DNA from: Marisa cornuarietis
Taxonomy: Eukaryota; Mollusca; Gastropoda; Architaenioglossa; Ampullariidae
DNA: 64,000 bases
Direction of reading: 5' to 3'
NCBI GenBank assembly: GCA_004794655.1
Contig: SMMW01000534.1
Span: 2,053,501-2,117,500, forward strand
Shown: piece after piece, positions 42,201 to 52,149 of the stretch
Numbering within the stretch: position 1 is the stretch's first letter
Layout: every line of letters begins with the position of its first letter
Made by a program: the position numbers and the translations under genes
Notes under the pieces: generated by a model
Database searches by the model: none
Told to the model about the DNA's origin: nothing
What the model saw: only the letters and a program-made list of their open reading frames with translations

Positions 42201-45200
42201 GGTCATGGGGTCGCCTGTTGATCTCGCCGAAGTCATCCTTCCACACACCTCTGGAGTCTGAGGTAGGATGTAACAGCGAGCCACATGCCCAAACCAAACC
42301 AGTTTTCGCCGCTTGACGGTCTTTGGCGACCGACCAGGGCGGGACCGCGTCCCAATTTCTACACGGATTATCTCACTACATCCTCAAAACTTTGTAATCA
42401 GATTTCTGAACAGTTTTGCAATAACATAAGACGGATCTAGGTCTGAAGCAGTAACTGTATACATAACCCTATGGTTTTATTAGAGATGTATATAACATTC
42501 GCAAATGAACAGTAAATAATTATCTGATTGGATCATTGTGTAGATGACTGTGAGACTGACCGAAGAATTAGTTAATACTAAAATTGAATTTTAAAGTTCC
42601 CAGTGAGAAGGTCATTCGTGTCTGAATATTGAGTCTCAAAATATTCAGTCGTCAAAATTTGTGTTGGATGTACATAGTCCAAATAGTTTCTAGGGAGATT
42701 ACCTGTGTAATGCGTATGTTAGAGCTGCCTTTTTTGACAAATTACTGCGACTGATTTTTACTTAAGTATATTTCATGTTTCTGCTCACTTAATTTAAAGA
42801 AAGGCACAAAGACAAAATTTATTTTGGGGGTTGAAAAATACCGTTAGGGAAGCCCACAGTCAGATCTTTGTGTTTAACACCTTTACATCTAGTGTATGCG
42901 TGCGTGTTACGTGTATCTATGACAAATGAAAATGAATCCTGTATATCATATTTATACCTCAATGTACCACTTTACATTAGAATGGTACAAGCCGTCTCTA
43001 GAGCAAACAATAAAACCAATTAATTGTCTGCGGCAATTACCACAAGAACTGAGATCAAAACAACTTATTTCAGGGGCCAGTTGCACAACACGTTTCTAAA
43101 CCTTAAAACTGTTCTAGAGAAGCAAAATCCCTTCTTAGCCATTTTGATGCATTGCAGAAAAACATACAAAAAATTGTACTGACAGGACTGAAAGTCAGAC
43201 TTAAACAACTTTATCTTAAAAATTCTAAAATTGTGCTGTGCACTTTTAACTAATTATCTAATCAGAATTAAGGCCTAAAAGTGTTTAAAATTAGAAATGT
43301 GTTGTGCAACTGTCCCCAGGCCTCGATAGAAAAGGTTAATCGTCAGAGCAAACTTTCCACTACTTACATCTGCTTCTGCAAGAACATCTGCAGCAACCCT
43401 ACATAAGTGACCCAGTAGTCATCCAGGCTCATCAAGCTGATAGCATTTTTCCACTCTGCCGGAGTGTTGAGACTGGCCAGACGCGCCCCGCGGGACAGAC
43501 AAAAGTCAAACGCCTCCTTCCACGTCATGACAGGCGAGGGCTTCTGCCAGATATAACAAGAGTTTTCAAAAGAAGCTTGACCTACTGCACAACGGTCACT
43601 GGTGTAGGGGCAAACAGCTTCGTCTTCACTACCAACACAATCAGACTTCAGGTTACAAGAGAAGTGGTCACTGAAGTCGGTCCAGTTTAAGCCGGAGCAG
43701 TTCCACCTACCGTCCTCCAGCCTAACCGGAAGTGCAGACTGGTTGTGGATGCTGAAGAAGAGACGGAAGCCAGTGTTGCTGCCGTATTGGTTGCTGTAGA
43801 AATGAACGTATAAAGCATGAGTTTGATACAGCGTGGGGAGTACTGAAGTTTTTTTGCATCGTGTCCAGGAAGATTGATTTGATATTTCGTTGAGATACAG
43901 TTCCACACCGTCGACTGGACAAGCAGTTGGCAATTCACCTTCAACATCGATATGAGCCATAGACACCATAACAGTACTTCGCTCAGGAATGTCCACTTTG
44001 ACCCAGCTGTCCATGTGCACCGGGTACGCTTGACGTCCGTCCCAGTTCGGTGTCTGTATATAACCTGGTAAAATACACTCATAATTCCCATAAAAGCAAG
44101 ACAACTACGCTCTTCGTCTGACGACCGTATCCTAACTGTTCCTGTCACCAGAACAACAACATATGGTCACAGGACTTTTGGCTACTGTGCTGCAAAACAA
44201 TGGAACTCTCTTACTTTCCATATCCGCCACCTTCCTACAACTGAATCTTCCAAATCTGCACTGAAAACGCACCTCTTCCTTGAGCATTTCTCCTAACACA
44301 GTCCACACAATGCTCGTCCTTCTTAACCCCGCCCCCTTCCCTCTTGCTACTTTACCCATCTTTCTCGCAGAATCACTATATTTCTCTGTTCTTGTTACTT
44401 GATGCCATTTGTTTTCTGTTTTGTCAGTACTGTCGTTTTCTTTCGTCCCCTTTGTTCTGTGTCTACTTAGTCCACGTCTCTTCCTCGTTTTAAGCGCTAA
44501 GAGCATGCTCTCTATGAGTGTGAATATGCGCTATAAAAATCTTCACTATTATTATTATTAAAAGACTTGACTGTGCCAGATAAATAAAATATTATGTTGT
44601 TACTAATACTATCTCAAGCCATAAACATTAAATAGCTTGATTTGAAATAGTTGTAAATACTGAAATATAACGTCTAAGATTTTAAGAATTTAACAGCACA
44701 ATAGCACGAAGATGGCTATTTAAACCTGATAGATTGTGACAGACATACGTACAGAAAGAAGCTAGAAAGACTTACGTAGGCAACTCGTATTACCTCTGTT
44801 TTCCGAAGCAAAAACAATTTCAAGTTTTGGTCTCTGGATGACAGGTACCGCCGTAAAGTTCAAGGCCACTTGCATAACTTGGGACTCGAGGGTCACTACA
44901 AACATCATCACCACGACATTGGTGAAGCTCCACAGCTCGCTAGGGATGTCGTTGTCGCAGGAGTTGATCAGCCGCCGTGACGAGGCGCCTACGTCAGTCA
45001 GCACGAGCTGGAAGGAGGCGCACTGGACGTTGATGGAGATGACGTTGATGTGGAACACCATGGCCGCCGGTGCGGTGACTTGGATTTCACAGGACATTCT
45101 GGGTAGTTTGTCGCTGACTTTAGTTCTGATGTCGACAATAGCGTTGTGCGGGGAAAATTTTAGGTTGTGAGATGTGGTCAAGCAGTTAGTTAAATTCTTC

Positions 45201-45601
45201 AATGTTAAGGCTACTAAAGGACCGTGATCCGTGGCTTGTGAAGATCCAGTAGTTATATTAATTTGACTAATATTGTAGGGGTTTTCTGTAGTTATGATGG
45301 CGTTGTAAACAGTCTTTGTCGATAAAGCATTCAGTAGACTATATGCCTGTTTATTGTCAATTATCTTACCATCCATAAAACTTGTAGCATTGTGAACATC
45401 GTTAAATGAAGTTGACACATCAGGCGGATTAGTTCCATATGAGCTGACAAAAAAGTTATCACTCAATATGCAGGTTGTTTGTTGGCAAGCGTTTGCCGCG
45501 AAGAATCGAAATATAGTCGGAAAAAAAACCAGCCACAAAAGCGAATTGAGCAGAGTCCCGTCCTTCATGACTGAGTTGTATATACAGCTTCTGAAGGCCA
45601 T
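37196..45601 (-). CDS. Receptor gene C: CUB/LDLa/C-type lectin/LRR G-protein-coupled receptor (GRL101-like)
   Basis: This is a complete gene with coding exons 45601-44794, 44064-43368, 41874-41352 and 39295-37196. Intron phases are 1, 2 and 0, and the sum is 4128 nt (1375 aa plus stop). The architecture matches genes A and B, but gene C is the outgroup in exons 1-3 and in the LRR region. Its 7TM segment (about 38221-37262) and LDLa 4-5 segment (about 39100-38772) are nearly identical to A and B even at silent positions. This mosaic is best explained by gene conversion. The start could be the Met at 45601 or the Met at 45568 before the hydrophobic run LLNSLLWLVFFPTIF; the second gives a cleaner signal peptide. 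The frame is intact throughout. Confidence 0.9.
39730..41290. mobile_element. Unclassified GC-richer insertion in intron 3 of gene C
   Basis: Intron 3 of gene C is 2056 bp, against 476 and 545 bp in A and B. The excess is a GC-richer block with overlapping open frames in several phases (39863-40355), a run of heat-shock-element-like units (40002-40034), a small hairpin (CTCGTGTT with AACACGAG near 40232-40266) and a 220-bp stretch dense in ATCGTC/CAATCGTC words (about 40660-40880). It could be a retroelement LTR or another insertion. Neither ends nor target duplication were established. Confidence 0.4.
40002..40034 (+). promoter_or_regulatory. Heat-shock-element-like array
   Basis: Seven 5-bp-spaced triplets in phase: TTC, GAG, TTC, GAA, GTC, GAA, TTT. 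The canonical HSF1 site is alternating nTTCn/nGAAn. Four of the seven triplets match exactly and three have one mismatch. It lies in the intronic insertion of gene C. Confidence 0.45.
41352..41874 (-). CDS. Gene C exon 3: end of C-type lectin domain, Cys-rich segment, LDLa 2
   Basis: The acceptor is gacatag|GTATCT and the donor is CAGCAG|gtaatt. It encodes YLNAWQWSDGTIAYFI, PACGQF, CPEGHVTHKFLSCD and an LDLa ending HRTDCSDGSDEDFC. It lacks the AAT tract next to the acceptor that A and B carry. Confidence 0.87.
41875..43072 (-). other. Gene C intron 2, upstream-element part
   Basis: This is intronic sequence of gene C. A GC-richer patch at 42140-42350 (with GGCCAAAGCCCGAAGTCGGC and related words) looks like an inserted repeat but is not identified. 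No coding sequence is supported. Confidence 0.4.
43073..43317. mobile_element. Non-autonomous inverted-repeat element (MITE-like), 245 bp
   Basis: The ends are inverted copies: GGGGCCAGTTGCACAACACG at the left and, read in reverse complement, GGGGACAGTTGCACAACACA at the right, each followed by TTTCTAA. The body has no coding sequence. A truncated relative in the opposite orientation is at 13278-13470. It sits in intron 2 of gene C just upstream of the exon 2 donor. The target-site duplication is unclear. Confidence 0.75.
43368..44064 (-). CDS. Gene C exon 2: CUB-like domain 2, LDLa 1, start of C-type lectin domain
   Basis: The acceptor is accag|GTTATA and the donor is CAGAT|gtaagt. The CUB segment differs from A and B (NWDGRQAYPVHMDSWVKVD, ELYLNEISNQSSWTRC). 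The LDLa keeps SDCVGSEDEAVC, and the lectin half reads CAVGQASFENSCYIW and TWKEAFDFCLSRGARL. The length is identical to A and B (697 nt). Confidence 0.88.
44098..44575 (+). mobile_element. LINE 3' end (family X copy 2) in intron 1 of gene C
   Basis: The sequence parallels 36005-36330 (GACAACT(A/C)CGCTCTT, GTCACAGGA, CAATGGAACTCTC, ATATCCGCCACCT) and ends with GCTCTCTATGAGTGTGAATA, TGCGCTATAAAAATC and an ATT microsatellite tail. It explains why intron 1 of gene C (729 bp) is longer than in gene B (189 bp). Confidence 0.8.
44794..45601 (-). CDS. Gene C exon 1: signal peptide, variable N-terminus, CUB-like domain 1
   Basis: The signal region and first 90 residues share little with A and B apart from patterns such as KQAYSLLNALSTKTVY (compare KEIYDLLNS in B). 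The CUB-like part is clearly homologous (LTNCLTTSHNLKF, SCEIQVTAPAAMVFHINVIS, NSCDNDIPSELWSFTNVVVM). The donor is AGAG|gtaata, phase 1. Confidence 0.84.
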
Positions 45602-48300
45602 GAAATCACAAAGATATCATAAAACAAATATATTTGAGCAAAACAGAAGTACCAAAATGTTATATTTAGAATCATGCATCAGATTTATTATTAATTAAAG
45701 TGCAACTGTGGAATGCTAGCCTTGTGTCGGAAAAAGCCTGAGTTTAATTATGCAGCAAGAACTGGATTTTTTAAAAATATGGCATCTGATTCTAATACAT
45801 AGAAGTAGCCGCCATCTTTCATCGAATTTTCTATATGCATAGAAAAAATTACAACCTTGCTGCATGCTATGATGGTAACTGCACGATGTTCGATCCAAGC
45901 GGCTGTCGCTGAACTTAAAGACCATCATTTCTGAAGGCGATCGTTTTTAATAAAGACAAAGACTACGTACAGGAAGCCTATACTGTCAACATTTCTTTAA
46001 ATCAACCTCTCCATTAGCTGCAATATGTCCTAAAAACCTAGCAAAAAGAAACGGGAAGTAAAGGCTCTTTTTAACATGACAAATATGAATTAACATTTGA
46101 CCGAGTTTTATATGTCCTTTGTATAAAAACCTTGCCAGACTTGACCAAACATTCGTTTTACATTTGTCCGGTCAAAAAAGGACCTTCAGTCACTGCATTG
46201 TATCCTAAGAGTATGCAGAAGACAGACAGAAGCAATGAACCTGACAGCTTGCAGTACACCCAGTATCTGTGTGACTGGCTTGCAGGTCTTTGCGGGAGTT
46301 GTTTTGCTGGCCTGGTCTCTCGTAACCACCAGGACAGCAACAACCTTAGACTACGACTATTTCAACACACGTAGCAACACATGCAAAACATAGGCTTTTA
46401 CTTATGCGCCTACAAAGTACCGTAATTCAGACCCAAATAAAGACAGTTATTGACTTCATAATTAAACGATAGCACTAAATGTACCAGCGCTGTTTACAAT
46501 CGTTGGATCTCCAAAACCTAACAAGTGCTTCCATGTGGAAAAGGCACAAAAGGACAACCCAAAGATGCTCTTTCTGGAAGTTGTCAGGTTTGGCATCAAT
46601 CAAGCTGCGTTTTTTCTTGAAAACAACGCCTTTTATACTATTTCCAAAAGCTTAAAAATAATATCCAACTAAATTTTAAAAACAAAAAAGCAAACAAAAA
46701 TAAAAATTATTTATTTGTGATATTAGACAAGGCTAAAAACATTTATCCAGGACAACATTCATTTGACATGCAATAACCTTCCGCCTCCCACGACCACTAT
46801 AAGTAGAGAAAAATATTTATATAACGAAACTAACATGTGCCGATTATTGCTGAACTTTTGGCTTTAAAAACCTGCTGTTCTTAAATGATGATTCACGTCT
46901 GAGGACCATTTTATTTTCCAGATGAAATGTACTGCTTTTTATGATCATGATTGCTCTCTGATTATCATGAAGTCTATTTCAAGATGGAAATTAAATATAA
47001 AATTATCTTTGACTGGGTCTATGTTGACATCCATTAATTTCTTCTTACAGTGCACGAGGAAATGATGATGCACGCATGCACGCATGCACGCACGCACGCA
47101 TCCATCTATTTATCTATACGTTCGTAGAGCTTGTCCGTGAATCGAGAGTGCGAGAATGGGTTGTCGAGGTTTGTACATCCACATGCTAGACTCTTCGCAG
47201 AGCTTGAGCATCTCGGTAAAAGATTGACTAATTGCTGGCCCCGGGTGTTCGGACTCTTGGTGACTTCAGCCAGTATTTACAACTCACAGGAACCGGGTAT
47301 AACCGACCTTTTAATCTGATCACAATGTTCAAGACTATGACACAAAAAAGACCAGCTTTTCGCTATCGTGAACATTTAAAATGATCTAACAACACTGGCA
47401 GGTGAGTGACAGGTCTGTTATGTTTACACTCACAAAGGTATACATAATACTCTGCAAATAAAGCTGTTACAACGGACACACCACAAACATTCTCTTGCAC
47501 CCCAGACCAAGCCAGTTTTTCAGGGAATGTATGATTTCTGTTACAGGAGCATCTCTCAGTACACAACACGTAATGTTTGCTAAAAGGCTTTTTGAGTGGA
47601 ACTGGAAAATCAAATTTCTAATTGCCATCTCTTCATCGTTACGCTTCAAACAGAAAATTATCTTCGAGCTGGAAGAATTCTCTTCCTTAATTGGAACCAC
47701 TTGTTACACTGTGACATTTTCTAGATACATGCTTCCATGGTAAAATATTCATCTTATTATTTCATTTAGTTATAATCGTACGTAAAGAATGTGGCTGCCG
47801 CCCAACAACATTATTTCATTTACTGGTTACCTCCAATACTGTTTGTTTCTTTGACTGTAGCTGTTCGAGTTATCTGAGTTTTGTTTATGAATTGATTAAT
47901 TTCTCTAATAATTCCCTGTGCTTTTAAAACTTTGTTCTAAAGTTCCTAAGCTGTCAGTGAAGCTCATGTCTGAGGTAGGTACTTACCATTTAGGTACATC
48001 TCTATTATAAAGGTTCCCTTCCTGACTTCAATCTCTCAGATAGGCAGTGGGATTACTATCATTAAAGACCAACCTGAATGGTTTTCGAAGTTTTCATGTA
48101 TCGGTAGATACAGGCGATATAAACCTAACCTGTAAATTTTAGCCTCCGAAACCCAAAAACTGTTACGTGAAGAAAACTTACCATACGCCTCCATTTATAT
48201 GATAAATGTAAATCCGACTATTGACATAGAAAAGATTACCTTGAGGCTGAATCTCTTTAACTGACAAAAAATGTTCAAGCTAACATAAGCAGATAGGTTA
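45602..48300. other. 5' flank of gene C, no gene recognised
   Basis: AT-rich sequence with scattered short frames and no domain that I recognise. A GCAC/GCAT tetranucleotide-like run is at about 47070-47100. No promoter motif can be assigned with confidence. Confidence 0.45.
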
Positions 48301-48322
48301 TATGTTTAGGCCTCCTTCTAGG

Positions 48323-48323
48323 T

Positions 48324-48409
<86 letters not shown>

Positions 48410-48410
48410 T
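48323..48410. repeat. (GAT)n microsatellite
   Basis: About 29 GAT/ATG units. On the minus strand it yields a long artificial histidine run. Confidence 0.95.
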
Positions 48411-48640
48411 CCATTTGTAATGCGCAGGTATCCATTCGGAAGAATGCTCATTGCGCAGCAAAAACAAAATAAATAAAAAATAAGAAAAAATAAAGTAAAT
48501 AAATAGATAAACACCAGGAAAGTAAAAAATAAAGACACAAGTGTTGCTTGGTTGTTTAAGTTTAAGTCCGTCTTAAGTAAACAGATGGGTCTTCAGTCTT
48601 TTTCGAAAAGGAAACCGTGCTCGTGTATTTCTCTTGCCAG
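48411..48640. repeat. Interspersed repeat-like tail next to the GAT tract
   Basis: Sequence after the GAT run (TAATGCGCAGGTATCCATTC, then GCTCATTGCGCAGCAAAAAC) resembles the 3' tails of invertebrate LINEs that end in trinucleotide repeats. The family is not identified. Confidence 0.35.
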
Positions 48641-49019
48641 TTTAATTTTGTAACTTTAAAACCAGAAGTAAGAAAAAGGAAGCGTCCAATTTCCTTGAAG
48701 AACTTGTACATAAAGGATTATGTATAAGCATAAAAAGTAAATTTTAAATATCCTGTGGCTAACGGCCAGCAGAGCAGGTAGTAACAGATGCGTCATTATT
48801 ATCAAACGTCAACGTACATACAGTCACCGCCCATACCACCAATACTGCTAGTTCTTCTATCAAATTATTAAGTGGAGGTGATAATGATCATTTTGAACAC
48901 AGGCGTTTGATCACCTCCTCTGTATTGACTATCTGTGCTGAGGACTGTGTTCTTGCTGTGTGTGACGCTGCCCTGTGACGTGGAGGAGACGTCCCGCTAC
49001 ACACCCACATTTTGTCGTC

Positions 49020-49265
49020 ATCTTATTTTGACGTCAGCGCCTTGAGCTGTCCACAGGCCAGGATGTGGCGCTATACAAGCCAACATCATTATTTCATTAT
49101 TATTTGCAGCCTCGCTTACAGATTTTCAATTGGGTTGAGCAAACTGTTACCGACTACTGGCTTCATGTGTTTCTTCCTCCCATTCGTCCTTCTATAGACA
49201 TTACATTTGCATGTTACTTTGCGTGCGTCCGTGTACGTGTTTTTATTGTAGTCCAGAGGTTTTTC

Positions 49266-49319
<54 letters not shown>

Positions 49320-49500
49320 TAATTTTGTTGATATATCTCTGTACCATTGTTTGTGGACATGTTTTAGTCTGTTTCACTTTGTCGGTTGAGTGAATTTGTG
49401 TCTTTGAATTTCTTTGTAAAGCACATTGAGCCTTCTGTAAAGCAGGGAAATGCGCTATATACATTTCCGTTATTATTATTATCTGGAACACTGTCCTGGA
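49020..49500 (+). repeat. Two LINE-tail-like sequences and a (GT)n microsatellite
   Basis: Two stretches end in a GCGCTATA motif followed by ATT-rich tails (GGCGCTATACAAGCC at about 49067-49081 and ATGCGCTATATACATTTCC at about 49450-49468). This is the same tail style as family X. A GT microsatellite lies at 49268-49318. No gene is seen. Confidence 0.45.
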
Positions 49501-50059
49501 ACCGTAGTTATGAAACGAGGTTAAGTCGTTGCCCTAATGCAACATGTGCAACCCAAGAAAAGCTTTTTGTTTCTGGAGTTATAAAGTGGTGTCCAGACCC
49601 CGTAGTTGTTAAGTCCTGGAACTGTACTTATAAAGCGGTGAAAAAGATGCCTTGTGATAAAGGGTCTGGGAATCGCGTTGTTACAACGAAAATAATTAGG
49701 AGTTCCCCACTTTGCCCCGAGAAAAATGTCTTTGGATAACTACTACTTCTGGGCCAACCTTAGCACCACTCACTGCTTTATTTCCTGATAATCTGCACAA
49801 GCCCGTGGTTTGTTTTGTTTTATTTAGTTTTTTTAACTGTCTACTGCAGGCATGTTTAAATGTTTTTCTATGTCCTGTCCAACATACATGTTCTCAATTC
49901 CCCCGCTAATCTATATCCAGCAATACCGTGTGTAGGGTGTATGGAAGGGGCCATGGTATAATACACGGCATGCAGCAAAAAGTCTGTATCTTCATGTCAC
50001 ACGTGCAAACTAGGTACTATTTTTCTTTGCATCTATTTGTCTTTCTGCCTATGAATTTA

Positions 50060-50490
50060 ATATAGAGACATTTTTTGCCAAAGTTGGCCATATTTCCTGC
50101 TAGGTCAGAAATATAGAGGTTGGGTAGGGCAAAATCTTGTAGTTTCTTCAGGATACCGTTTGCAAGACTGAGGTGAATAAGAAGACTACAGACTACTGTT
50201 CCTTACACTTCCTGGTGTCATACCTGTGCCCTTTGCATCCAGATATCGCAAGGATATTCGTGAGGCGTAACCGCCTTCGTACAAATGAATGCAAGTCTGA
50301 AGCAGGTGCAAGAGTCTGGACAGGTGAGGCTGCACGTCAGCTCATCGTCGTGCTGCGGGCACTGCAGTGGTTGAAGCCGTCGTACAGGCTGGCATAGTAA
50401 CGTGTCCGTTCATGGTCTTAAAATACGCTATAGAGCCGTCCGTCCGTCCACTGAAAAACATTCAGGTACCTGTCGATAGCCCGACACAAG
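50060..50490 (-). pseudogene. Receptor relic 2 (exon 4 piece fused to exon 3 piece)
   Basis: At 50080-50370 the sequence matches the receptor exon 4 from the first LRRs back to LDLa 5 (GACTGAGGTGAATAAGAAG, CCTGTGCCCTTTGCATC, ACAAATGAATGCAAGTC, CGTCGTGCTGCGGGCACTG), with small deletions and frame breaks. At about 50375-50485 it switches without an intron to the start of exon 3 (lectin-fold core, CATTCAGGTACCTGTCGATA at the old acceptor). All sequence between is deleted. It is a decayed fourth copy upstream of gene C, nearest to gene C in wording. Confidence 0.8.
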
Positions 50491-51967
50491 TAAAAGGTAC
50501 ATGATAGTCAGTAGTAATCCTATGCATCTACATCTCCTATTTATTTTGATTGAATTTTTATTTGCCGTATTTCCAAAGCTGTTCACTGTTCATATTATTT
50601 TATGAGGCGAAAGTCTGATGTGCTTAGTATGCAGTGCTCAGTGATAATTGAGAATCTGGACATGTTTGTTGAAATGTTCGTATCTAAAATTTCATACAAA
50701 AAATGTGCTTGTTGATAAACACTTTTATGTAGGAAAAGATAAATAAGAAACCTGATAAATCTATGTTTCCATGTGATCTAAGCTTCACTTCCAGACGAAA
50801 GATAAAGAACGCCTTTTACGGTCACATCAAAAGATAAATATAGTGAAAGGAGGGAACCAAACAACCCCCAGCAATTATTATTTTGAATACTAGAGAGCGC
50901 AACAATTTATGTTAAATATTTTACGAGAATTACATCCAATCTGCATGCAAACCCTCCCCAAAACACACACAAACACACGCCACCAGAAGAGATTATCCGT
51001 GAAAGAAACAAATTTTTAACTGGTAGACGTTTTATTCATGAATAAAAAATATTATTTTCTAAGAGTGCATTGATATTGACCCACAGAATCTTCTCTGAAC
51101 TTTTGACTTATGAAATTACTATGCATGTGCGCCTTGACGGAATTCTTTTCGATAATAAAATTATAATGCATTTTTAAAGATTCCAAGAATAATTGATCTT
51201 ATTTCAGTACTTGTTTTCTTGAGACACTCATTAGTACTTTTCTGGTCTATCGAATTCTTGTGGAAGAGGGGAAAACATGTTTGCACATGCATCCATAATG
51301 TATGCATACTCATGGAATTCCAATCCTTCGGTCTCTGTGCATGCGTGTGTACAAATAAATCCATGCGAGGATTTGTCTGCATTTGCGTGCACACGCGGGT
51401 GGGTGCCTGTGTGTGTGTGTGTTCGGGCGCGTGCATGTTTGTGTGTAATTTCTGTATCTATTTTATAGACATTTCATTGTGCTTAAGAGTATGTTGCAGC
51501 TGGGGAGACAGTTGGTCTGTTCTTCATACGATCACGCGCATTTTAGCTGCCTCTTGCACTGACGTATAGTTAAAGTGAGTTGTTTAGGAGACTTCAATCT
51601 TTCTTGCTCTGTGTGTGTGAGCGCGCGCATTTTGTTAGCATATGAGCGTCTGACATGTTGCAATTTAAAAAGACAAAACCAAAACAACCATAGATTATTA
51701 ACATTGCATGAAAGTGAACACAGTAGTTTGCTCATTACACCATACAACACTGAGAACTTCATTACCAGTAAACATTTCTTGGGGTTTAATATTCTGTCAG
51801 ACCTAATAAAATTCTGACAATTTATAAATGCAAGAAAAAGCTTTTAGCAAACGATAATGCCAGAAAAAAAGGAAATGACCTTAACTTTAAAGCATTAAGG
51901 ATTCATCCAAAAAAGGTTTAAATAAAGGCATTTTAGGAATATTCTTTCTGCCAACACAAAACGACAT
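50491..51967. other. Non-coding region
   Basis: No gene is recognised. It includes GT-rich patches around 51330-51450 and a general AT-rich background. Confidence 0.5.
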
Positions 51968-51982
51968 AAAAATTCTGAGGGA
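51968..51982. repeat. Target-site duplication of the I/Nimb LINE, 3' side
   Basis: AAAAATTCTGAGGGA, a perfect 15-bp match to 57851-57865. Confidence 0.9.
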
Positions 51983-52149
51983 GTTAGTTAGTTAATTGTT
52001 GTTTTATGCCAAGTCAGCAACTAAGGCTATCTCATGGCAAAAACAATGTATATGACTATTCAAGGATTGATATAAAGAAATTTTACAAGTCTAGAGATTT
52101 CTCTTTTCTTAGTTTTATAAAATAACAGTTTTTTAACACATAAGTTCTA

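Noticed and set aside
42060..42350. GC-richer patch in intron 2 of gene C considered as an exon
   Set aside because: No conserved counterpart in A or B, and the 2-to-3 exon junction is already complete without it.
46132..46374. Open frame with SLQYTQYLCDWLAGLCGSCF
   Set aside because: I looked for LINE endonuclease or receptor similarity but found no consistent motif; no neighbouring coding signal.
48275..48538. Histidine-rich minus-strand open frame
   Set aside because: The His run is the translation of the (GAT)n microsatellite.
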